DNA from: Sympetrum striolatum
Taxonomy: Eukaryota; Arthropoda; Insecta; Odonata; Libellulidae
DNA length: 64,000 bases
Direction of reading: 5' to 3'
Assembly (NCBI GenBank): GCA_947579665.1
Contig: OX388341.1
Location: 6,748,752 to 6,812,751, forward strand
Under the pieces are notes generated by a model. It was not told the origin of the DNA. It was given only the letters and a program-made list of their open reading frames with translations, and did not search any database. Shown piece after piece: positions 33,990-44,654 of the stretch; the first letter of the stretch is position 1, and each line of letters starts with the position of its first letter. The position numbers and the translations under genes are program-made.

Positions 33990-34735
33990 CCTACTTGTAT
34001 CACATAAAGCAGAAGTGCTCAGTCACATTTGGAACTTCTGCTGCTAGATTTGCCTATTCTGCATCCTTCTCTTTTTGCAGCTTGTCCTTTGTTAACTTTG
34101 TACATTCAAGGAGGTAGTGTCCTGAGTGGTGACAATAATGGCAAATCACTTGTTTCTTCTTCTTGACAGTTTAGTTTTTATTACTCACTATCTTCAGCAC
34201 CATTTCTTTGCCATCGGTACTACTTTACTTTTACACGCTTGCTGACGACACCACTCTTTGCAGAGCTTGCTTTTCACAAAATACTCTGTCACTTCTAGGC
34301 TTACGGCCTCTTCTCAATTACATTGATGAGGCTGCCATACGGCATAGGAAGACTCGAGAGAGTGCCATAACCACTCTGTTGTCCTTCTCGCATAACTTCA
34401 AGCTGATTGTACAATGTTGTCATGTCATTCAAATGTTTCAGCAGATAGCCTTCTTCTGATAGGCACATCGAACACAACTTCTGCAAACCGTACAGTGTTA
34501 AAGAAAGCAACGATTCCTCACAAATTTTCTTTAGTGAATCCCACGTATCCTTAGTGGTTTTGATGATGTGCGCCAGCTGCTTGTCCTCAGCAGCCAAACC
34601 AATCACGGTATGAGCTTTTCAATCCTTCAGGATCCATTCTGCATTCGGTTCTGCAGGTTTGTCATTTATGACAACATTCAGTGATTCCTCTTTCACCAGA
34701 AACAGGTCCATCTTGTACCTTCACATAGCAAAATT
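33990..34735 (-). pseudogene. Copia-type gag remnant
   Basis: Minus-strand frames read WKYKMDLFLVKEE, NAEWILKD, a stop, then IGLAAEDKQLAHI, DTWDSLKKICEESL, LCSMCLSEEGYLLKHLNDMT and LSSLPMPYGSLI, the order found in copia gag (UBN2-like). Further down (about 34160-34080) comes a CCHC zinc knuckle, CHYCHHSGHYLLEC. Frames change and stops occur. Protease, integrase and reverse transcriptase are absent. A hAT element sits just upstream of its 5' end (34770). Confidence 0.85.
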
Positions 34736-34769
34736 GTGATTGTTCAGTTTCTAGAATGACACTTTAGAA

Positions 34770-35408
34770 CAGGGATACTCAACCTTTTATGGCACCCGGG
34801 CACCAAAGGGCACTTCTGAAAGCGAAGCGGGCACCACATAACATTTCCGTCCATGTTGACATTCAGTCCACCCCTTGGCAATATTATCACTTTACCAGTT
34901 AAACGTTGGCCGTTAAAAAAAAAGTTCAATGGTAAATAAGATCCAAAATATTACAGCGTCTATAATTTCATCACGACCTCACGTCTCATATGTGAGAACC
35001 TCTCATGTGAGAAAGTCTTTTTCTACGACAGAAGATTTGATAACGGGGAATACGTTTGGTATGAAGGTTTTCGCTGCATGTGCACCGCTGCATTCCGAAA
35101 AGCAGCAGTCTTGATTACGAGGAGTTTGATACATTGATGAGCTGAGCCGAGCTGAATCTTCGCATTCGTATAATGAACTAAATATGACATAGATACGCGT
35201 CTTGTTAATCTGGACATAGGCGATAAGAGGGGTTAAATGTTTATGAAACCCAAGACCAGGACAACCATGTTTTTCCTCTCCAAACCTTCCTCTATCCCTG
35301 GTAGTGCTATCCCAAGAAATAATGTTATAGCAAAAAAAAATCCTTTTACCGAAGCTAGGCAGGCACTAAACGAGTTCGCGTACGGGGGCACCAGGTTGAG
35401 TACCCCTG
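34770..35408. mobile_element. hAT element, non-autonomous (639 bp)
   Basis: Ends CAGGGATACTCAACC / GGTTGAGTACCCCTG, one mismatch. Flanks CTTTAGAA (34762-34769) and TATTAGAA (35409-35416) agree at 6 of 8 positions, an aged target duplication. No transposase. Confidence 0.85.
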
Positions 35409-35419
35409 TATTAGAATCT

Positions 35420-36770
35420 AACATATTGTTTTCTACAATTGTGATGCAAAGAATTGTATTAATAAAAACTTTGTACTTCTAACTCCAATAACCTGTTAGG
35501 TTATTCACCGCAATGGAATAAGTATCCGAGGTTTTAATTGAGAGTATGACTTAATTGAAACAACTATAAGCATAGAGTCTAATAATGAATGAATAAACAA
35601 ACATGTTGCTAGTGTAAAAGGAAAGAAATAAGTGTGGTTGCTATCTATATTTTAAAAAATTAGTCCGTCAGTCGGACAAGTTCAGGGAATCCTAAAATCA
35701 TAGGAGCTCTAGGACAATATGCAATTCAGCATAAATTGTATTATTAGGCACATCTGTTGTGTGATTGCAGTATAAGGTCTACAAAAAACTTGTTTTAACT
35801 AAAATATAATAATTTTTTCACGCTAATATCTATTTAAAAGGGACTGCTGCGATTGTAAAAAATCAATTCATTTTTGTTGACTGTAATTATTTGATTGAAA
35901 GTGCATAGGCTTTTAGTTTCCATACTTTGTGGTTATTGAAGCCCACGCCCTTCCTTAAATGGAAGAAATAAAGGTTTGGTCTCCTTTTTACTACACACGA
36001 ATACTAATTGAACGCCATCAAACGTATGAGATGGCAAACACTAGGGTAACACCCTAGCAGTGCACTTGCGTCCCCATGCTTCCCCCTCCCTTATTTGTCC
36101 GCCATGCACCGACCCTCCTTGACACCTCAAAAAGCAAGTGTTGTATTTTTGTAATCTCGAAAATTGGTAATTTCAGTCTTTTCTTTACAATACCCATGTT
36201 AGTTTGATATTTGCACTTTTCCACACATTTTCATATCATCTCTTTCTGTTTCAATTAAGAATGATTAACTGATACATAAACAATAATCTAGAGATCTTTA
36301 ATTGTGTATTGTTTCACTTCAATAGTTCTTAAGTTGAATAATTTTAAATCTTCCCTACTTGAACGTGAGATTAACGCTTTCCTCTTCTATAAAACATGCC
36401 ATGTTTGGCATGCATACAGAAAGAAGTTTATGTTGTAAAATTTTAAATCTTTCTGTGATTTTAGTATATAATTATATTGATATTCTGTGAACAAATAATC
36501 CTTGTTAGAATACATCTAATGGGCATAAAAAGTTGGCTGCTGTAGAATATTGCTTCACCTGCGATAAGGTAGTAAACTTATAATATGCACTCTTTGCAAC
36601 AGAAAGATGCATGAAAAGTGTTCATAACTAAAGGCTCCAGTACTTAAAGTGTTATTAGGCCATTCAGACATTGATTGGTTCTGCAATGTATGTAATCCAA
36701 AAGGGAAGCCAGGTCCATGTTGCAGTACGGTGTGCTCTACTCGGGAAAACACAATAGCTTAACTTAGTCA
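35420..36770. other. No gene seen
   Basis: Mostly AT-rich. A GC-richer patch at about 35935-36140 could be part of the copia element's 5' leader or LTR (it lies on the correct side), but no LTR boundary is visible. Confidence 0.4.
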
Positions 36771-36779
36771 TTGGTTATT

Positions 36780-39325
36780 GAATTTAAAAAAGAAATGGAA
36801 GGCCTTTAACAACAATTGCCTTTTTGTGGTGCATATGATGATGGTGACTTTATAGAATTTGTGGTTGAAGAAATAAACGATCGTAAATTCAGGGCCAATA
36901 ACATAATTTTATTTGTTGTGATTGTAGGTCCAAGAACAATTTGCATAAGGATAAAGAAACAGTGTCCCAGATATTGAAAAAAGTCTTACTCTCAAAACAT
37001 GCAAGACTTTCGAATTTTTTGTTTAGGAAGACAGCAAATCAACGGTTACAGACCTTGTAGGAAATTTTGAAAATGAATGTTATGCTATGAAACATCTTCA
37101 ACATCTAGAAGGCCAAGAAGTAATTGTCTGAATATCTCAATAATATCTCTATTGATGAAGATCGTACAGAACCAGAAGGGAAACATTTCCAAAAGCTATG
37201 CGAGGAGCTTTGAGTGAGGACTGACAACAGCCAAAGTGGGTTGGTAATCAAATATATTAATGACAATCGTAATTGTTAACGTCAATTATATCACTATCTG
37301 CTCCAGAAATCTAAGTCAGAGCAGCTGAGTATTTATCACTCGGATGTGAGATGTTGAAAATTTACTCAGCTGTGATTACATACGGTACATATAGATCATG
37401 ATGTCTATATATGAACAGAAATAAATCTTACTAGTGAAATCACTGAAGCTTAAGTTGGGCTTCCTTTCCTTTTACAGAAAATATACACTTACCTGTTTGA
37501 AAAAGTGTGGTGGCAGTGTATTAATTGCTGTACATAAAAAATGCACTCAAAATGTGTAAATACCATATTTGATGTGGTTAAACAAAATTTTGTTAAAATT
37601 ATTGTTATGAATAGAAATATATTATTCACAGCGATCTATATCCCTCCAAGGTTGTCAGTGATTATTTATTCCAATTAATGTGAATCTATTGAAGAAGTCT
37701 TAAATGTTTTTCAAAATTTATCATACATAATGTTATGTGGCAATTATAATTGATCTGTAATAGTTTGAACATTACCAAGGCACAAATTTTGAAAGACTCA
37801 GCTCAGTTCTTGAGCTGAATCAAGTCAATTAAATATTTACCATATATGCCAGCATATAAGTTGACCTTTGAAACTTTTAAAAATCTGACAAAAACCAAGG
37901 GTCGACTTATACACCGAACCTAAAATCTGATCCTTTACCACCGAGGGGTAAATAGGTGATACTGCCTGCTTTACACTTGTTGTGCGCTAACTCTCACAAC
38001 TCACCAAAATTATTTCTTACTGAAACTAATTTTTGGCAAGTCTAATTAACGTAGTTGTCATATAAAACAAATTTCATCACGAAATACAGTTGTGGCCGAG
38101 AGTATGTTATGTTATAACATATTTTTATAATAAAAGAGTTGAATTAACAACCATTTTCATATCTTTAAAATAAATATGATGCATATTTATTCTTAGAAAA
38201 TTATATCAATTTCTTCTCATGTATTTTATAAAAGTTTTATATATAATAATATGTTTTCTTTTTACAAATGAGGTTCAATAAGCACATCATGGTTTGTTTC
38301 TGTTTATATAATTGTTATGATTCAACTTAGCGTTAGGAGTTAATGGAAGCTGGTTTAGCAGTGTCGTGATTAGATATTACCATGCTATATTACCATTATT
38401 TCTATAATAAATTTTAATACCATTGTGTTTCTGTTTCTAATGCATTTTTATTTGTGTAACATGAGTGATACCAACAAAAGAAACTTGTGTAATAGTTAAG
38501 CAGATGCAAGAAGTTGACATGGCAGCTGAAAGAAAGAATTCTAGTGTCTTAATCTTATGCAGTAAATATTCCTTAAGCTATCGTACATTTATGGATACCT
38601 TAGTTTTTCTTCCCATAAATAGAGCTGGGTAAATGGTGGTGCCGTATTTTTTGGGTCGACCTTTACGCTGAACATAGGCTAAAACCTGAAATTCACCTCA
38701 AAATTTTAGGGGTCGACTTGTATGCTGGCTGGCTTATATATGGTAATTCAAATCATGAGTTGCTTGATCTAACCTTCTAATCAACAGAGAAACTTGAATT
38801 GACTAAATTTTATAATTACAAACTGCAATACTAAACTAATTAATGAAATTATATCTTGTGTTTATTAAGATACAGGTATGAATGTGTATGAATCATTTCC
38901 AAAGCTAACTGGGCTGATAAACAATGCCATTTATCTTTGTACTGCAACTAAAAAGATAGGCAAACATCAATATCCAAGCTAATTAATCTCATCAAGGCCG
39001 TATGTACAAAAAGCATTTACATAGACTATATAAAGAAACTAAATCTTTCAGATGAAGATGTTAAAAACTTTTTAAAAAACTTGAATCCTTAGACCCTAAC
39101 AAGCGACCTGGACCTGATGGTGTTCCCCAATTTTTATTGGTTGAACATCCTGGCAGTACCTCTTATTTCTTAGTTCAATTGGTCATTTAAATCTGGTACT
39201 TTTCTTGTCTTAAACTTAATCATGCAATACCTATTTATAAGTCTTGAGAGAAATCAGATGTTACAAATCATAGACCAATCTCAATTTAGTAATCCTTGGT
39301 CAAAATATTTGAAATTATTATTTAT
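36780..39325 (+). pseudogene. CR1/jockey-like LINE remnant (endonuclease and RT start), split by a MITE
   Basis: Decayed plus-strand frames show endonuclease signatures: LSIYHSDVR (consensus YYQNVR) near 37325, GGSVLIAVHKK near 37510, FTAIYIPPRL near 37640 and LCGNYN (consensus CGDFN) near 37735. After the MITE at 37838-38745 comes the start of reverse transcriptase: LDPNKRPGPDGVPQFLL near 39100, NHAIPIYKS and VTNHRPISI near 39215-39285, and KIFEII near 39310. Stops are frequent. The frame ends where an opposite-strand LINE begins. Confidence 0.75.
37838..38745. mobile_element. MITE-like element with TACCATATA ends (908 bp)
   Basis: Left end TACCATATATGCCAGCATAT, right end ...GGCTTATATATGGTA; both are followed inside by 'aagtygacc' wording, forming about 30-bp imperfect inverted repeats. 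ATT on both sides may be the target duplication. The last about 210 bp match the partial copy at 27838-28048. No coding; superfamily unassigned. Confidence 0.65.
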
Positions 39326-41085
39326 TTCTGTTATGTAATATGCAATTGTTATAATATCTTTCCAGTCTAACCCATATTTCTTTAATATCCCCATCAGTTT
39401 TGGCCACTGGACTCTATCAAAAGCCTTTTCAAAATCTACAAACATACACATAAGTCCCTCTTAAATTCCAGGCTACGTTCCGCAAGTATTCCCATCACCC
39501 CAATTGAATCCCTCGTTCCTTTTCCTCTCTGAAAACCAAACTGGTCTTCTCCAATTAGCACTTTAATTTTTCCCTCAACCCGTCTATTCAAAACCCTCAG
39601 AAGTACTTTTGCCGCGTGAGAGATTAGGCTAATTGTATGATAATCCTGACATTCTGTAGTCTTGTTCTTTTTCTGTAAAGGAATGAAGATAGTTTTGGTA
39701 AAATCCTCTGGCCATTTCCCTTCATCTTAAATTTTCCTAATTAAATCATAGAAACATTTCTTGGCCTTATCCCCCAGGTTCTTAAGGAACTCCACTGGGA
39801 TCTCGTCAAACCCCGTTGCTTTATTCCCTTTCATATCCCGCAATGCCTGTTCTATTTTACGATCGAGTAACCCAGGTCAAAATCGTCTTCTTCAACTTCT
39901 TCCTCAGTTTCTATTTCTATGCTGGTGGGTTTCGTGTTTTTCCCATATAATTCTTCAACGTATGCCTTCCATCGTCCACTTATGGTGACTGGATCCCTTA
40001 ATAGACTTTCATTTCTCTCTTTAACCGTCACCATTCTATTACTAATTCTATTCTCCATCAGTTGCTTTACTTTACTATAAATTAGGTCAGCCCTTCCGCT
40101 TTCCACCAGCTTTTCTATTTCATTACACTGCCCCTTCCTTCACTGTTCCCTAGCCTTATTAGTTTCCCTTCTTAGTTCGTTGTTTAGTGCTCTGTACATT
40201 CTGCGCCCATGGTCAGTGTTGACTCTTTTCCATTTCCTTCTTTCCTTCATTTTATTTAACATTTCTACAGTTACCCATGGTTTTCTAATTTTAGTTCGTT
40301 TAACCCTCCCAACAGTTTTTTGAGCACAGTCCTTCACACAAATTTTAAGCTTTTCCCATTCCTCGTTAGTGGTTAGTTCCTTCCCCTTACTATCAAAGCC
40401 CTTGCTGACCGACTCTTGAAATTCTTTAGACTTCCCACCCCTTAGAGCTTCTAAATTCCATTTGGGTGTACGTTTTGGTCTAATGATCTTTTTAAACTTA
40501 AGCTCGGTTTTCATCATTACCAGTCGACATCAGCACCAGGAAAACTTGGCGAGTTTTTAACACTATTTCTAAACCTCTTTCTTACCAAAATGTAATCAAT
40601 TTGGTACCTATCTGTATCCCCGGGCTTTTTCCATGTGTACCTTCGTCTGTTGTGGTGATGAAAGAGTGTGTTTGTGATGCAGAGATTATTTCTTTTGCAA
40701 AAGTCGATCAGTTTCTGTCCTCAGTCGTTTCTTTTCCCTAAACCGAATTCTCCCACCTCTTCCCCATCTTTGCCTTGCCCAACTACCGCGTTCCAGTCTC
40801 CCATAACAACGAGATTCATTTTGCCCTTAACCCTTCCCATAACCTCCTCTATTTGTTCATAGACCGTATCTACATCATCCTCACTGTAATCACTAGTGGG
40901 CAAGTACACCTGAACTATAACCGTGTTTACTGGTTCAGACTTTACTTCTACCGACATAACCCGATCGCTTATTAGCTCAGTGGCTATCACGGATTCTCCC
41001 GCTTTCTTATCCAACACTACAGCTACTCCCCTCTGGCTAGTATTTCTCCCACTGAAAATAACTCTAACATTATCGCTATTCATAT
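39326..41085 (-). pseudogene. Second LINE remnant: AP-endonuclease and RT start, truncated
   Basis: Minus strand from 41085: an endonuclease region (GRNTSQRGVAVVLDKKAGES, VIVQVYLPTSDYSEDDV, VVMGDWNAVVG), then the RRRYTWxxPG and DYILVRKR motifs near 40630-40570 in another frame, then a linker with WKAYVEELY near 39985, and reverse transcriptase (IPVEFLKNLG, FTKTIFIPLQKKN, SLISHAAKVLLRVLNRR, GEDQFGFQRGKGTRD, FVDFEKAFDRV). It resembles the 'craniofacial development protein 2-like' LINE proteins annotated in insects. The element stops inside the reverse transcriptase at about 39330, so it is cut on the 3' side, unusual for LINEs. Confidence 0.85.
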
Positions 41086-41089
41086 ATAC

Positions 41090-42320
41090 TAGTAAAAGTG
41101 CTCATGAGATAGGATAAAATATAAATTAACATTACTTAAGTTAAATTCATCACATCGTCATTCCAAGCACTATTACTTAAACAATGAAATGCAGATGAGG
41201 GTCTCAAAACTGGGGACTAATGGGAACTTCGGATTGGGGATTTGTAGCTTCAAACCTATTACTAATGATATCTTGGATAAAAAATCTCACCTTTTCCCAG
41301 GGTTCCCCTTTGGAACTCATATGACACAAGGAGGACAAGATGATGCTAATGGTTTGGGGTGAGAATTTATATCCAATGGGTAGTTGAGAAATGTCTGTAT
41401 GATAGATATCGAGGTACCTATCTACCTTTTGCATAAACCTGTACCATAGGGTGGCTTCAAATTTCACTTAATAATGAATTACCCATAACGGCCAGGCCTA
41501 AACATGCATTGCTTACGGATGGTTTGGCTTAGACTTACCTTACATTGCATATATATTTTAGAGCAAAATTTCTTTAGATAAATTTCAAGGAACTAAGATA
41601 AAAATAATGTGTAGCAAAACGTATCTAGTGGAACAAGTATTTACATTTGTAAAAACATTCTTTCATTCCATAACAAGTATGATTATTGTCTTGTAGCACC
41701 TTGCTACAATAATGATATGTGCCTATTTGCCTTCTTTATGTTACTTAAGAGATCAGAATGACATTTACACAAGGCTCTTTTACTGTAACTGATTTTAATT
41801 TAGAAAAGGAATGTTTTAATTTGGAATCAACAGTTATATTAGGTGATATCTCCATAAGAATAGACAATTGGTATTGATACAGTAATACTAGTATCACTGG
41901 TTGTTTTCTTTTTTGAATATTTTTCCAGAATCTATTTCTTCCCTAAATACAAAAGGCAGATGCTGTAACTTAAAACATTTTCAATTTTCTATGGATCTAA
42001 AATATCTGATGATGAAAGCAAACTCTGAAATGATGGCTTAAACCTTTTTCTCTTACTATATTGCGGAACTACTATTACATGTATAAATACTTCCTTAGCA
42101 ACCATCAACTTGCTTTTTAAATGATCCTTTATTCTTTTTACTTTCTTTAATTCACTTCATATTAGCTTGTGCTGATGTCGTCTTCTCAACTATATTTCTC
42201 ATAAATTATATCCATAGTGTCTTTCATTTCGGTCATACATTCACAACATTTTTGCCAATATAATAACTAGAAATACAAATAAAATTCAGTCTCTGGTGAT
42301 TTCTTGTGGAAATACGTCAT
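41090..42320. other. No confirmed gene
   Basis: AT-rich. A minus-strand frame at 41204-41467 is discussed under rejected items. Nothing else is recognised. Confidence 0.45.
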
Positions 42321-42323
42321 GAT

Positions 42324-42530
42324 GAAGAATAATAATTTGTACTTTTTCCACAGTATTTATTAAACACAATAAATGGAAACAAAACACGACTAGTTACAGA
42401 GATTGATCTCCATCATTAAGTGACTTGATCTAGGTCACTTGATGGAGATAATCTCTGAAACTAGTCGTGTTTTGTTTCCATTTATTGTGTTTAATAAATA
42501 CTGTGGGAAAAGTACAAATTATTATTCTTC
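42324..42530. repeat. Long near-perfect palindrome (about 207 bp)
   Basis: Arms of about 98 bp: 'gaagaataataatttgtact' ... 'caaaacacgactagttacag' are mirrored by 'gaaactagtcgtgttttg' ... 'agtacaaattattattcttc', around a centre at 'gacttgatctaggtc'. Only a handful of mismatches. Inner text (gatggagataatctctgaaac) resembles a decayed Penelope/hammerhead-type terminus, so it may be two head-to-head element ends. Confidence 0.9.
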
Positions 42531-42571
42531 TATTTTTCTTCTAAACTTATTAGACCAAAGTTAATTCACTT

Positions 42572-44241
42572 TTGATAATTTTGAAAAGCCATTCTTGCTT
42601 TTCATCTCTTCCATGTGACTCCAGGACTCTTTTAATGACCCCAAGATCAACAACGGTTAAGGATGTTGGGGGAGGGAAATACTGCCATTTTGGAATTCAG
42701 GAAAAGATATTGCAAATAATGGATTTACATCCTTTAGTACGTGGAAGTCTGACAGTCAAACTGCAAGTAAATGTAGATGGTTTGCCGATATCAAAAAGCT
42801 CTCACAGAAGCCTTTGGCCAATATTAGTTGCTTTGGAAGAATATGATTTCATATCACCTTTTGTGGCAGGAATTTTTCATGGTAATGGGAAACCAGAATG
42901 TGTCAAGATGTACATGGCAGATTATGTAAATGAAATAACCAAATTAATAGAAGATGGTGTTGAGTACATGGGGAGGAATTATGAAATGCGTGTAACTGCA
43001 TACATTTGTGATGCTCCAGCTCATGCATTTTTGGCCCAGATTAAAGGGCACACAGGCTATTTCTGTTGTAGCAAGTGTAAAGTTAAAGGCATCCATTCGT
43101 CTCATGGGATAGTCTTCGATGAGTTTGAGTCTCCACCAAGAACTCACGAGGATTTTATCAATAGAATTGATGTGCATCATCACCTACAACATGGAGCATC
43201 TCCATTAATTGCTATTCCTGGCATTAACATGGTAAATCGTTTTCCATTTGAGTACATGCATCTTGTTTGTTTAGGGGTCATGCGCAAAATGCTGTACAGC
43301 TTTATCAAAGGAACCAATTACAACGTATGCCTCTCAACCACCCTTATAGGTCAGCTTAGTAGCAGATTGATAAATTTAAGACCCTACATTCCATCAGAGT
43401 TTGGCCGAAAGCCACGATCACTGGAGGAGTTACTGCGTTGGAAGGCCACTGAATTTAGGCAACTCCTACTTTATACAGGTCCTTTGGTTTTTCCAAGAGT
43501 TCTATCCGATGGTACCTACAAACATTATCTTTCCCTTCATTATGCTGTTCGCATTCTTTCCTCAAAGTGTTATTCTTCTCAAATGTTGCAATATGCAAGG
43601 ACTCTTCTTAAGTACTTTGTGACAAATTTCCCCTGTATTTATTCAACGACTTCCTTGTCCTTCAATGTTCATGGCCTGTTACATTTATTGGATGACGTAG
43701 AGCTGCATTAGACAAATTTAGTGCTTTCAAGTTTGAGAACAGATTGCAACAAATAAAGAAATTGCTTAGAAAGCATGAGAAGCCTTTGCAGCAAATAGCT
43801 AGAAGGCTGGTTGAAACCGATATGGCTAAAAAACACAGGGAGATCTGTAATTACCCAATTTTAAAGGAAGCAAGTTCTACATTTTCTGCTTTCCCAATGG
43901 GGTTGGAGAGTCCGGCTTACCATTCGGTAGACTTTAAGGCTATCAAGATCACCAGGAGGAGCCCAAATAATTGTGTAAGTCTACAAAATGGAGACATTTG
44001 TGTAGTGCACTTCATTGCACAGAAGTTTGGGGCACCACATTTCTCTGGGCAGAATTTTAAAAATGTGTCTGCCATTTATGCAAAGCCTGGTTCATCCAGG
44101 GACATTGGAATATATTGTGCAAATGAATCATCAACAGTGCAGTTATTTCCTGTGAGTCAGATAAGAAATAAGGCGATGATGATTCCACTGGATGCAGTGG
44201 AAAAATATTATGTAGCAGAGATGCTCCATTGCAGGGATTAA
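42572..44241 (+). pseudogene. tnp2 (CACTA/EnSpm-like) transposase, frameshifted
   Basis: The first frame (42572-43711) reads LPCDSRTLLMTPR, GGGKYCHFG, then NVDGLPISKSSHRSLWPILV, ICDAPAHAFL, a Cys cluster (GYFCCSKCKVKGIH), FPFEYMHLVCLGVMRKML and LHYAVRILSS, the order seen in insect tnp2-like proteins. After LLDDV the frame breaks at about 43696. The next frame continues ALDKFSAFKFENRLQQIKKL to PVSQIRNKAMMIPL and stops at 44241. A small deletion at the break (a Gly-containing segment is expected there) explains the shift. The N-terminus is missing; the palindrome sits immediately upstream. No CACTA termini were found. Confidence 0.8.
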
Positions 44242-44654
44242 TTACAGTTCCTGTAATTGTCCTGTCACATATCATATAAGGATTTAATTATATGTAATAT
44301 GTAGTTACTAACATTGGTAAGTTAAATTATGCATTATCTGTATTAATTTCCTTATTAACATGAATTTTACATTGGTATTGTTATGTTTTGTTCTTAATTC
44401 TTTTTGTTTAGGTTATAGCTATAGTATAGTCAATAGCTGTAAAGTAAAATAAAACTGAAAGTATTACTTAGCTTTACTGCTGTTATGGCGTTTTGCAAAG
44501 TGCAGCTTCTACATACTAATTCTATATTTAGATGCATGAATATGTGATTGCTATTAAATTTGAGTGTAATTTGTTCATAGTTGATATTTGTACCTCTCTG
44601 ATTGTAAGAACATCCTTTTTCAGACTCTGTACTGTGACAACGAAAGGGGAAAAC

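Noticed and set aside
41204..41467. Minus-strand frame with a good donor (AAG/GTGAGA) that could be a host exon
   Set aside because: The protein-like text (IGYKFSPQTISIILSSLC) matches no family I know, no acceptor was identified and no neighbouring exon was found; left as uncertain.
41995..42030. CTGATGA...GAAA string upstream of the palindrome
   Set aside because: The intervening bases do not pair into a stem, so it is not counted among the ribozyme-like cores.
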